Positions 7,309 to 14,067 of a DNA stretch of 18,525 nucleotides are shown here, piece after piece. Both the position numbers and the translations under genes were made by a program. This stretch comes from Nitriliruptorales bacterium (GTDB lineage Bacteria; Actinomycetota; Nitriliruptoria; Nitriliruptorales; Nitriliruptoraceae): positions 1 through 18,525 of the forward strand of contig JAURQY010000052.1 in assembly GCA_030835875.1 (NCBI GenBank), in the 5' to 3' direction. How positions within the stretch are numbered: position 1 is the stretch's first letter; each line of letters starts with the position of its first letter. The notes beneath the pieces are model-generated. The model was not told the DNA's origin, did not search any database, and saw nothing but the letters and a program-made list of their open reading frames with translations.

Positions 7309-8780
7309 GCGGGAACCTCCTGTGTGCGGGCGACCGACCGGTCCGCGAGTCCGAGCCGTCCACGGTCGAGGAACCCGGACGAGACCATCAGGAACACGAC
7401 CGGACGGGTGAAGCCGGCCAGGATCACGATGTCGAGCACCGTCGCGAGCCCGAGCATGAGCGCGAACCCGCGGACCGGTCCGACCGCCAGCGCGTACAGC
7501 ACGATGGCGGCCGCGAAGGTGACCGTGTTCCCTGCGAGGTTCGTGCGGAAGGCCGATGCGTAGGCCTTCAGCGCCGCGCTGCGGACGGTCTTACCGAGCG
7601 CGAGCTCGTCGCGGATGCGTTCGATGAACAGGATCGAGGAGTCGGCGGTGATGCCGACGGCCACGATGATCCCGGCGACGCCAGCGAGGGTGAGGGCGAA
7701 CCCGAGCTCGCCGAGCACGGCGATGAGGCCAACGACGACCGTGCTGAAGACCACGAGGGCCGAGAGGGCGACGAGTCCGAGCCATCGGTAGAAGAACAGG
7801 AGCCACGCGCCGACGAGCAGGAGTCCGATACCGCCCGCGAGGAGCCCGGCGTCGAGGGATGCCGCGCCGAGCGTCGGTGAGACCTGCTCGAAGGTGGACG
7901 GCTCGAGGCTGATCGGCAGCGAACCCGTACGGAGGACGAGCGCGAGGTCGGTCGCCGCGATGCGCTGCGCCTCACGGTCGAGCTCCCCTGACGTGATGAC
8001 CGCACCGTCGGTGAGACCGACGCCGCACCGGACGTCGGGGTTCATCGACGGTGCCGACTCGACGACGCCGTCGAGCACGATGGCGAGCAGCCCCGGTCGA
8101 CCGGTGTCCCGCTCGCATGCGAGGTCGGAGGTGATCGCGGCGAACGCGGCGTCCCCTTCGGCGTCGAAGGAGACCGACGTCGTGAACCCGCCCGACTGCT
8201 CGACGGGGAACGCGTCGTCGATCGAGTCGCCCGAGAGCGCGGCAGGGCCGACGAGGTAGATGGCCCCGGGGATCGTGACCGCGAGCTCGCCCTCACCGAC
8301 CGACGTGCCGCGCCCGCACAGGTAGCCGGCATCGTCGGCGCCGAGGGCATCGCGCTCGGCGGACGGCAGCGTGCAGTCGATGCCGAGCTCGCCATACGCC
8401 TCCGTGCCCGGGGAGAAGGTCTCGAGCACGGGGCGGAAACGCAGCTGCGCCGTCCGGCCGATGAGCTCGCGAAGCCGCTCCGCGTCGCTGACACCGGGAA
8501 GCTGCACGATCACGTCCGTCCCGCTGCGCGCGATGTCCGGTTCCGCGACGCCGAGCGCGTCGACGCGCGAACGGATGATCTCGATCGTCTCGTCGAGGAT
8601 CGCCTCGAAGTCGGCCGGTGCCTCCTCTCCCACGGGGAGGACCGGCTGATAGACGGCGCTGATCCCTCCCTGAAGGTCGAGGCCGAGCAGCGGGCGCAGG
8701 CCCGCACCGAGGACGGAGGCCGCAGCGACGACGGCGACGAGGGTCGCGACGAGGCTGAGGATGAGAGGACGGCGCTTCAC
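7305..8780 (-). CDS. secD: Protein translocase subunit SecD
   Basis: SecD partners SecF in the proton-driven Sec accessory complex. The 491-residue protein has a basic N-terminus and TM1 (6-27), GLDLQGGISAVYQP (33-46), a large extracytoplasmic P1 domain, IVLDGVVESAPSM (234-246), and a C-terminal block of five TM segments (about 310-467). TM4 carries AVGITADSSILFIERIRDE (374-392); Asp380 is the conserved proton-relay residue, in the actinobacterial ADS form rather than VDAN. Four cysteines (136, 155, 222, 252) lie in the extracytoplasmic domain. The start is GTG at 8780 with GGAG seven bases upstream; that site falls in a small inverted repeat (8782-8794). The HD phosphohydrolase gene ends 46 bases upstream and secF overlaps the stop. 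Confidence 0.95.
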   Translation of the reverse strand: MKRRPLILSLVATLVAVVAAASVLGAGLRPLLGLDLQGGISAVYQPVLPVGEEAPADFEAILDETIEIIRSRVDALGVAEPDIARSGTDVIVQLPGVSDAERLRELIGRTAQLRFRPVLETFSPGTEAYGELGIDCTLPSAERDALGADDAGYLCGRGTSVGEGELAVTIPGAIYLVGPAALSGDSIDDAFPVEQSGGFTTSVSFDAEGDAAFAAITSDLACERDTGRPGLLAIVLDGVVESAPSMNPDVRCGVGLTDGAVITSGELDREAQRIAATDLALVLRTGSLPISLEPSTFEQVSPTLGAASLDAGLLAGGIGLLLVGAWLLFFYRWLGLVALSALVVFSTVVVGLIAVLGELGFALTLAGVAGIIVAVGITADSSILFIERIRDELALGKTVRSAALKAYASAFRTNLAGNTVTFAAAIVLYALAVGPVRGFALMLGLATVLDIVILAGFTRPVVFLMVSSGFLDRGRLGLADRSVARTQEVPA

Positions 8781-8826
8781 GGTCGGACTCCGACGGGGTG
8801 GGCGGGACGGCGGGGATCGGCGGCGC

Positions 8827-9681
8827 TCATCCGAGCGGGACGCCGTTGGCGGTGATGCGGAACTCGCAGCCGAGGGTCCGGGCCGCGCGACGGCACATGA
8901 TCATGCGGTCGAGGAAGATCTCGAAGTACTCGATGACGGTCGATCGCTCCGTGTCGAGCTCCAGCTCGAGGGTGATCGTCGAGCGCTCAGCGTCGACCCG
9001 GAGGAACGAGTGCGTGACCGCATCGTTGACGCGGTCGTGGATGTCGAGCGCAGGGTCGACGCCACGTCGGACACGGGAGCGGTGCACGTCCGCCTTGTCG
9101 GCGAGGATGACCGCGGCACCGACGGGACCGATGACGGTGCCGTGCTGCTCCTCGTGGTTGCCGACGGCGGAGAGCACGAGGCCGATGCGATACGGGTCGA
9201 CCTCGAGGCGTCGGAGCGCGTCGAACGCGACCCATGCCGAGGAGAGGCCGTGGTTCGTGCGGGCGACGACGTTGCCGACGTCGTGGAGATAGCCGGCGAT
9301 GGCAGCGAGGTCGGCGAGCTCCTGCTCCGCACCGAGGTGATGCAGCACGTTGTGGGCGATGCGACCGACGAGGTTCGCGTGGCGGAAGCCGTGCTCCGTG
9401 AAGCCCATCGCGCCGATGAACTGGTCGGACAGCTGGATGAACGCGGAGACGACCTCGTCCTGCTGGAGCTGCGCGAGCACGTTCGGCTCGGAACCCGTCG
9501 CCTCGCCCGTGAGCGTGCCGACCCGCTGCGCCTCCGCGACCGCACCCTTCGCGTCCATGCCACGCAGCAGCGACCGCTCGGCCTGCTCATCGCCGATCGG
9601 CCCCGGAGCGATGGAGGACGCGTCCTCGGGCCCGACGGGGCGACCCCCATCGGCAGCGCCGGCCTGGCGGGTCTCGGTCAT
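8827..9681 (-). CDS. HD-domain metal-dependent phosphohydrolase of unknown substrate
   Basis: This 284-residue soluble protein has an HD-type phosphohydrolase domain. Metal-binding positions are FTEHGFRHANLV (His97, His101), GYLHDVGNVV (His133-Asp134), His144, GNHEEQH (His176, His180) and ILADKADVHRSR (Asp195). The C-terminal half contains DIHDRVNDAVTHSFLRVD (213-230) and EYFEIFLDRMIMCRRAA (251-267), which I recall from a conserved uncharacterised HD family also found in Firmicutes. The N-terminal 65 residues are low-complexity and not family-like. I took the ATG at 9681 because it overlaps the yajC stop as ATGA, although no good ribosome site precedes it; Met42 (9558) is an alternative. It sits between yajC and secD, where such a gene is not part of the textbook Sec operon. 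The substrate (nucleotide, cyclic nucleotide or other phosphate ester) cannot be read from the sequence. Confidence 0.85.
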   Translation of the reverse strand: MTETRQAGAADGGRPVGPEDASSIAPGPIGDEQAERSLLRGMDAKGAVAEAQRVGTLTGEATGSEPNVLAQLQQDEVVSAFIQLSDQFIGAMGFTEHGFRHANLVGRIAHNVLHHLGAEQELADLAAIAGYLHDVGNVVARTNHGLSSAWVAFDALRRLEVDPYRIGLVLSAVGNHEEQHGTVIGPVGAAVILADKADVHRSRVRRGVDPALDIHDRVNDAVTHSFLRVDAERSTITLELELDTERSTVIEYFEIFLDRMIMCRRAARTLGCEFRITANGVPLG

Positions 9682-10058
9682 CGGTCGCCGTCGCCGTCCG
9701 TCTCGTCGGCTTCCGCGCCACTCTCGCCGCTCCCGGCTCGCTCGATCACGCGCGCGATGGCGTTCCGGTCGAAGCGCATGACCACGTCCGGACCCCCGTG
9801 CGCATCCTCGGTGACCGCAAGGTCGACGGTCTCCCCATCGAGCTCGACGACCGCGCCATGCACACCACCGACGGTGGCGACGAGGTCCCCGACGCCGAGC
9901 GACGCGACGAGCTTCGCGAGCTCCTTGCGGCGCTTCGACTGCGGGCGGATCAGCAGGACGTACAGGAGCGCGAGGAAGACGAGCGGGAGCAGCAGCCCCT
10001 CGAGGCCCCCCGTCGCCGCCTGGGCGAGCACCATGGACGCATCCCCTGTGAGCTGCAC
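9678..10058 (-). CDS. yajC: Sec translocon accessory subunit YajC
   Basis: YajC is a small single-pass membrane protein that associates with SecDF. The 126-residue product has one transmembrane segment, LEGLLLPLVFLALLYVLLI (about 19-37), followed at once by the family motif RPQSKRRKEL (38-47). A small beta-rich domain follows (LGVGDLVATVGGVHGAVVEL, about 54-73), then an acidic C-terminal tail. The frame is open to an ATG at 10100 without a ribosome site. The GTG at 10058 has GGAGGG six bases upstream and is preferred. An ATG eight codons further in (10034) has AGGGGA and is a possible second choice. The stop overlaps the HD gene start. A strong hairpin separates it from ruvB, so it is probably the first gene of the yajC-HD-secD-secF transcript. 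Confidence 0.92.
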   Translation of the reverse strand: MQLTGDASMVLAQAATGGLEGLLLPLVFLALLYVLLIRPQSKRRKELAKLVASLGVGDLVATVGGVHGAVVELDGETVDLAVTEDAHGGPDVVMRFDRNAIARVIERAGSGESGAEADETDGDGDR

Positions 10059-10130
10059 GGTGGTCCCTCCGGTCGCGCGGCTGATGGCACGCGTCGTCAT
10101 GGGTCAGATGGCGTAAGGACGTTGGGAAAC

Positions 10131-10158
10131 GCAGGGAGCCTACCGCCGTAGGCCCTGC
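10131..10158 (-). terminator. Likely intrinsic terminator after ruvB
   Basis: Read on the minus strand, GCAGGG-CCTAC pairs with GTAGG-CCCTGC around a GGCG tetraloop, giving eleven base pairs with a two-base CT bulge. It begins 20 bases after the ruvB stop and is followed by GTTTCCC, only a weak U-tract. It is the best hairpin in any gap of this window and would end the ruvCAB transcript. The weak tail means it might act as a stabilising 3' hairpin instead. Confidence 0.62.
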
Positions 10159-10178
10159 GGGCGCGGCTCTCCGGGGCG

Positions 10179-11240
10179 TCAGGCGGAGATGTCGGACCCG
10201 GGCTCGTCGAACAGGCCGGGCAGCGCCCCACCGTCGCGGGACGAGGGGACGGCGCGCCCGAGGTGCCGATAGGCGGCCGCGGTCGCGGTGCGTCCGCGCG
10301 GGGTGCGTTGGAGGAGTCCGGACCGGAGGAGGAACGGCTCGACAGCGTCCTCGAGGGTCGCCGCCTCCTCGCTGAGCACGGTCGCCAACGTGCCGACCCC
10401 GACCGGTCCCCCGTCGAACCCGTCGATGACCGCCTCGAGGAGTCGGCGGTCGAGCCGGTCGAGGCCGAGCTCGTCGACCTCGAAGACGACGAGCGCAGCG
10501 CGCGCCACCTCACGGTCGATGCGCCCCTCCGCCTCGACCTCGGCGAAGTCGCGCACCCGACGGAGCAGACGGTTCGCGATGCGGGGCGTCCCGCGCGAGC
10601 GCCCGGCGATCTCGTCAGCCGCCGCATCGTCGAGACGGACCTCGAGGATGCCGGCGCTGCGGCGAACGATGGCACCGAGCTCGGCGGGCTCGTAGTGCTC
10701 GAGCTGTGCGGTGAACCCGAAGCGGTCACGCAGCGGCGCAGCGACGAGGCCGGCGCGCGTCGTCGCCCCGACGAGCGTGAACCGCGGCAGCTCGAGACGG
10801 ATCGAGCGGGCCCCCGGCCCCTTCCCGACGATCACGTCGATCTGGAAGTCCTCCATCGCCGGGTAGAGGACCTCCTCGACGGTGCGCGGAAGACGGTGCA
10901 CCTCGTCGACGAACAGGACGTCGCCGGGTTCGAGGCCGCTGAGGATCGCGGCGAGATCGCCGGGGCGCTCGATCGCCGGACCGGACGTCGCACGCAGCTG
11001 CGCGCCGAGCTCGCCGGCGACGATCGCGGCGAGTGTCGTCTTCCCGAGCCCCGGCGGCCCCGAGAGCAGCACGTGGTCAGCGGCCTGGCCGCGCCGCTGC
11101 GCGCCGCCGAGGACGAGGCGGAGCTGGCGTCGGATGCGTTCCTGACCGACGAAGTCGTCGAGCCGCTGGGGCCGCAGCGTCACCTCGAAGGTGGCCTCGT
11201 CGTCGGCACCGCCGGGCGCGACCAACCGGTCCCCGCTCAT
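10179..11240 (-). CDS. ruvB: Holliday junction branch migration ATPase RuvB
   Basis: RuvB forms hexameric AAA+ motors that drive branch migration of Holliday junctions together with RuvA. The 353-residue protein has the usual N-terminal TLRPQRLDDFVGQ (21-33), Walker A GPPGLGKTT (61-69), Walker B LFVDEVHRL (109-117), sensor 1 TLVGATTRAG (155-164), an arginine-finger region PLRDRFGF (169-176), and a C-terminal winged-helix domain with RTPRGRTATAAAYRHLG. Length and motifs are normal. Its ATG overlaps the ruvA stop by four bases, so it is coupled with ruvA. It is the last gene of the SOS-controlled ruvC-ruvA-ruvB unit and is followed by a hairpin terminator. Confidence 0.97.
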   Translation of the reverse strand: MSGDRLVAPGGADDEATFEVTLRPQRLDDFVGQERIRRQLRLVLGGAQRRGQAADHVLLSGPPGLGKTTLAAIVAGELGAQLRATSGPAIERPGDLAAILSGLEPGDVLFVDEVHRLPRTVEEVLYPAMEDFQIDVIVGKGPGARSIRLELPRFTLVGATTRAGLVAAPLRDRFGFTAQLEHYEPAELGAIVRRSAGILEVRLDDAAADEIAGRSRGTPRIANRLLRRVRDFAEVEAEGRIDREVARAALVVFEVDELGLDRLDRRLLEAVIDGFDGGPVGVGTLATVLSEEAATLEDAVEPFLLRSGLLQRTPRGRTATAAAYRHLGRAVPSSRDGGALPGLFDEPGSDISA

Positions 11241-11839
11241 GCGACACCGTCCCTGGCGCCGCCGAGCTCGCGCAGCGCACGCCGGAGCAGCGAGCCGCCG
11301 TCCTCGCCGTCGATGAGGTCGAGGCGCGCGAGCGCGTCACGGACCTCGACGGCGGAGAAGCCGAATCCGGACAGCGCCTCGCGCACGGTCGCGAGGACGT
11401 CGTCGTCACCGGCGGCCGCACTGCCCACGGGGGCGGTCCGCTCAGCGCCCACCCGGTCCCGCAGCTCGAGGACGATGCGTTCAGCGACCTTCTTCCCGAT
11501 GCCCGGGACGCTCGTGAGCACGGCGACGTCGCCCTCGGCGATGGCCGTCTCGAGCGCCACGGGACGCAGGGCCGTGAGGGCGGCGAGCGCGAGCCTCGGC
11601 CCGACGCCGGATGACGTCAGCAGCAGCTCGAACAGGCGGAGCGCGTCACGGTCGGCGAACCCGTAGAGCGTCATCGAGTCCTCGCGGACCTGGAGCGACG
11701 TGTGCAGCGTCACCTCACGCCCAGGTGCGGGCACGACCATCCCGCCAGGGACATGGACGCGGTGCCCGAGCCCCTGCACGTCGACGACGACGCTCGCGTC
11801 GGAACGCTCGACCACCCGGCCTCGGACGAAGGCGATCAC
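11237..11839 (-). CDS. ruvA: Holliday junction DNA helicase subunit RuvA
   Basis: RuvA binds the four-way junction as a tetramer and loads RuvB. The 200-residue protein shows an N-terminal OB fold with LQVREDSMTLYGF (49-61), whose Glu53-Asp54 match the acidic pin that separates strands. Two helix-hairpin-helix motifs follow, LLLTSSGVGPRLALAAL (72-88) and LTSVPGIGKKVAERIVLEL (108-126). After a short Ala/Gly/Asp linker, the C-terminal domain III (about 147-200) contacts RuvB. The length is standard. Its start overlaps the ruvC stop by four bases and its stop overlaps ruvB, so all three ruv genes are coupled. Confidence 0.97.
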   Translation of the reverse strand: MIAFVRGRVVERSDASVVVDVQGLGHRVHVPGGMVVPAPGREVTLHTSLQVREDSMTLYGFADRDALRLFELLLTSSGVGPRLALAALTALRPVALETAIAEGDVAVLTSVPGIGKKVAERIVLELRDRVGAERTAPVGSAAAGDDDVLATVREALSGFGFSAVEVRDALARLDLIDGEDGGSLLRRALRELGGARDGVA

Positions 11840-12510
11840 GCCGCGTCACCACGGTCGAGCGTCCCCCGCGTGGGCCGGGCGGCCCGCGCGGCGACGACGG
11901 CCTCCCAGCCCCCGCGGCCGACCCTCGCGGCATCGTGCTGCGCGGCCGCGAGGGTCGCCCTCGCAGGGGTGGTGATGCGACCGGACGTCGGACCGCGCGA
12001 GTGTGCGAGGTGCGTGATCGCGACAGCGAGCGCATCGGTCACGTCGACGGGACGCGGCGGGGCGTCGAGCCCGAGCTGGACCGCGACGAGCCGTGCGACC
12101 GCCTGCTTGTCCGCGGCACCGTCCCCGGTCACGGTCTGCTTGATCTCGTTCGGGCTGTAGGCGGTCACCGGGACACCGATCTCGGCCGCAGCGAGCAGCG
12201 CCACCCCGGCGGCCTGACCGGTCGGCATGGCGGTCCGGACGTTGCCACTGAACAGGACGCGCTCGACGGCGACCGCAGTCGGGGTCACCTCCGACAGGAT
12301 CGCGCGGAGCCGTCGGTGCAGCGCGAGGAGACGCTCCTCGAGCGGCAGGTCCGCCGACGTCGTGATGCACTCGGCGTGCACGAGCGTCGGGTGCGACACC
12401 GGCCCGCCGACGACACCGACGCCGCAGCGGGTCAGCCCCGGGTCCACGCCGACGACGACGGGACGGCCCGACGTGGCCGACGGGTGGGACGCCTCGGTGG
12501 CGTTCGTCAT
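11836..12510 (-). CDS. ruvC: Holliday junction resolvase RuvC
   Basis: RuvC is the endonuclease that cuts Holliday junctions symmetrically. The 224-residue product has all four catalytic acids: Asp23 in GVDPGLTRCG, Glu83 in AVERVLFSGN, and Asp156 and Asp159 in VDVTDALAVA. The conserved segment YSPNEIKQTVTG (118-129) is also present. The frame is open further upstream, but the ATG at 12510 lies just after the SOS box and leaves a 16-residue leader before the RNase H-like core. Spacing from a weak GGGG site is seven bases. The protein is longer than the usual 170-190 residues because of an extension of about 50 residues, rich in Arg and Ala, after residue 172. It is the first gene of the coupled ruvCAB unit. 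Confidence 0.95.
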   Translation of the reverse strand: MTNATEASHPSATSGRPVVVGVDPGLTRCGVGVVGGPVSHPTLVHAECITTSADLPLEERLLALHRRLRAILSEVTPTAVAVERVLFSGNVRTAMPTGQAAGVALLAAAEIGVPVTAYSPNEIKQTVTGDGAADKQAVARLVAVQLGLDAPPRPVDVTDALAVAITHLAHSRGPTSGRITTPARATLAAAQHDAARVGRGGWEAVVAARAARPTRGTLDRGDAA

Positions 12511-12524
12511 GGCTCGACCCCGTC

Positions 12525-12538
12525 CGAACAGGTGTTCG
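12525..12538 (-). promoter_or_regulatory. SOS box (LexA operator) of ruvCAB
   Basis: The perfect inverted repeat CGAAC-N4-GTTCG (plus strand CGAACAGGTGTTCG) matches the core of the actinobacterial/Gram-positive LexA box, TCGAAC-N4-GTTCGA; only the outermost base on each side differs. It ends 14 bases upstream of the ruvC ATG, in the gap after yebC. LexA bound here would block transcription of ruvCAB until DNA damage. The sequence match is direct; regulation is inferred from the known LexA control of ruvCAB in related bacteria. Confidence 0.85.
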
Positions 12539-12540
12539 TC

Positions 12541-12546
12541 ACCGTA
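12541..12546 (-). promoter_or_regulatory. Possible -10 element for ruvCAB
   Basis: On the minus strand TACGGT fits the TANNNT pattern of actinobacterial housekeeping -10 elements. It sits two bases before the SOS box, so LexA would cover the start-site region. No convincing -35 hexamer is seen 17 bases upstream, which is common in GC-rich actinobacteria but weakens the call. Confidence 0.3.
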
Positions 12547-12556
12547 GCAGCGCCAT

Positions 12557-12579
12557 GGTGCGCGGAGCCGGAGCGCACC
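12557..12579 (-). terminator. Stem-loop between yebC and ruvC, possible terminator
   Basis: On the minus strand GGTGCGC pairs perfectly with GCGCACC around a nine-base loop, starting 23 bases after the yebC stop. No U-tract follows, so it would be a tail-less actinobacterial-type terminator at best. Its position fits separation of yebC from the SOS-regulated ruvCAB unit. A seven-pair stem can arise by chance in DNA this GC-rich. Confidence 0.35.
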
Positions 12580-12602
12580 CCCGCCGCTCGGACGCCGGGG
12601 TG

Positions 12603-13358
12603 TCAGAGCTCGACGTCGGCCAGGACGCCTTCGTCGACGTCGAGGTTCGCGTACACCTCCTGGACGTCGTCGTTGTCCTCGAGCGCGTCGAGCAGTCGGA
12701 GCACCCTGCCCGCCTCCACGGCGTCCTCGATGCGCACGCTGACGGTCGGGACCATCGTCGACTCGGCACCGATGACGGCCAGGCCGGCCGACTCGAGCGC
12801 TGCACGGAGTCCGGCCACCGCGGAGGGCTCGCACCACGCGATCGTGGTGCCGTCGCCGCCCTCGACGTCCTCGAGTCCCGCGTCGAGTCCCGCAGCGAGC
12901 ACGTCGTCCTCGTCGGGTGCTCCATCGAGGACCACCTGGCCCCGACGCGTGAAGAGGAACGACACCGCACCCGGCTCGGCGAGGCTCCCACCGGCACGCG
13001 TGAAGAGGCTCCGGACGTCGGACGCGGCGCGGTTGCGGTTGTCGGTCAGCACGTCGACGAGCACCGCGACACCGCCCGGCGCATAGCCCTCGTACGTCGC
13101 CGCCTCATAGCGCGCTCCCCCGTCGTCCTCGCCGGCACCGCGCCGGCAGGCGCGCTCGATGTTGTCCTTGGGGACATCGGCGTCGCGCGCCTTCTGCACG
13201 GCGAGCGCGAGCGACGGCGACGCGGACGGGTCGGACGCTCCGGCCTCACGCGCCGCGGACTCGATCGCTCGGATCAGCTTCGCGAACTGCTTGCCACGCT
13301 TCTTGTCCTGCGCGGCCTTGCGATGCTTGATGTTGGCCCACTTGCTGTGGCCCGCCAT
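12603..13358 (-). CDS. yebC: YebC/PmpR family regulatory protein
   Basis: This 251-residue soluble protein belongs to the YebC family, known as DNA-binding regulators and, more recently, as factors that help ribosomes translate proline stretches. It begins with the diagnostic MAGHSKWANIKHRKAAQD (1-18). It continues with a central domain containing VPKDNIERACRRG (62-74) and YEGYAPGGVAVLVDVLTDN (88-106), and ends with the family pattern LEDNDDVQEVYANLD. The length is normal. The ATG at 13358 has GGAGGG four bases upstream. It precedes ruvC by 92 bases, the usual yebC-ruvC neighbourhood, but a hairpin and an SOS box lie between, so the two may be separately controlled. The pdxT stop is 49 bases upstream. 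Confidence 0.95.
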   Translation of the reverse strand: MAGHSKWANIKHRKAAQDKKRGKQFAKLIRAIESAAREAGASDPSASPSLALAVQKARDADVPKDNIERACRRGAGEDDGGARYEAATYEGYAPGGVAVLVDVLTDNRNRAASDVRSLFTRAGGSLAEPGAVSFLFTRRGQVVLDGAPDEDDVLAAGLDAGLEDVEGGDGTTIAWCEPSAVAGLRAALESAGLAVIGAESTMVPTVSVRIEDAVEAGRVLRLLDALEDNDDVQEVYANLDVDEGVLADVEL

Positions 13359-13407
13359 CGTGCCCTCCGTCCGTCCGCGCGACGTCGGTGCGCGGAGCGG
13401 CCGGATG

Positions 13408-14067
13408 CTACCGACCGGCCCCTGCGCGGACGAGGTCGCCGAGCATCGCGTGGAGACGGTGGTCCCCCGCCACCTCCGGGTGGAACGTCATCGCGACGAT
13501 CGGACCCTGTCGGACCGCGACCGGGGCGCCCTCGACGCTCGCGAGCACCTCGACGGACGGATCGAGGACCGCCTCGATGCGCGGCGCGCGGATGAAGGAG
13601 GCCTCCATCGGACCGCCCTCCACACCAGCGACGTCGAAGCGGACGTCGAACGAGGCGGTCTGCGGTCCGTAGGCGTTGCGCCGTGTCCGCACGGCGAGCC
13701 CGCCAGGACGCGGCAGCGCGTCGTCCTCACCGGTGAGCTCGTCCGACAGGAGGATCAGTCCCGCGCATGTCCCGAGCACCGGCATGCCCTCCCGGAGCCG
13801 GACCGCGAGCGGTGCGTCGAGTCCGGAGCGCGCGAGCGCGCGGGAGATGGCCGTCGACTCGCCGCCGGGCAGGACGATGCCGGCGACGGCATCGAGCTGC
13901 GCGGGTGTGCGGACCGGGACGGGTCGAAGCCCCACCGCCATGAGCGCCCATGTGTGCTCCAGCACGTCACCCTGCAGCGCCAGTACCCCGACGAGTGGCA
14001 CGTCATCAGCGACGTCGGCGGCCGCTCCCGGGCGCCGGTCGAGCCGCTCCCCCGGGAGCCTCGTCAC
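13408..14067 (-). CDS. pdxT: Pyridoxal 5'-phosphate synthase glutaminase subunit PdxT
   Basis: PdxT hydrolyses glutamine and channels ammonia to PdxS for vitamin B6 (PLP) synthesis. The class I amidotransferase core starts at VGVLALQGDVLEH (26-38). It has PGGESTAIS (67-75), the nucleophile Cys101 in LGTCAGLILLS, and the His196/Glu198 pair in TFHPEVAGDHRLH. The GTG at 14067 overlaps the pdxS stop as GTGA, so coupled translation is likely. It gives about 23 residues before the core that most PdxT proteins lack; an in-frame GTG at 14001 would remove them but has no ribosome site. Total length is 219 residues. The stop is TAG, unlike the TGA of the other complete genes. Confidence 0.94.
   Translation of the reverse strand: MTRLPGERLDRRPGAAADVADDVPLVGVLALQGDVLEHTWALMAVGLRPVPVRTPAQLDAVAGIVLPGGESTAISRALARSGLDAPLAVRLREGMPVLGTCAGLILLSDELTGEDDALPRPGGLAVRTRRNAYGPQTASFDVRFDVAGVEGGPMEASFIRAPRIEAVLDPSVEVLASVEGAPVAVRQGPIVAMTFHPEVAGDHRLHAMLGDLVRAGAGR

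Noticed and set aside
5926..7563. Plus-strand open frame of 545 codons opposite apt, secF and the end of secD
   Set aside because: Its Arg/Asp/Glu-rich composition mirrors the sense codons of three real genes; it has no recognisable domain or plausible neighbours.
10263..11666. Plus-strand open frame of 467 codons opposite ruvB and ruvA
   Set aside because: It is a shadow of two clear genes, with low-complexity Arg/Ala/Ser-rich translation and no motif.
12511..12837. In-frame upstream extension of ruvC into yebC
   Set aside because: It would run through the SOS box and into the yebC coding region. The ATG at 12510 fits the family length better.
13399..13420. GGCCGG/CCGGCC stem with ten-base loop at the pdxT stop
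   Set aside because: Six base pairs with a long loop is expected by chance in such GC-rich sequence, and no U-tract follows.
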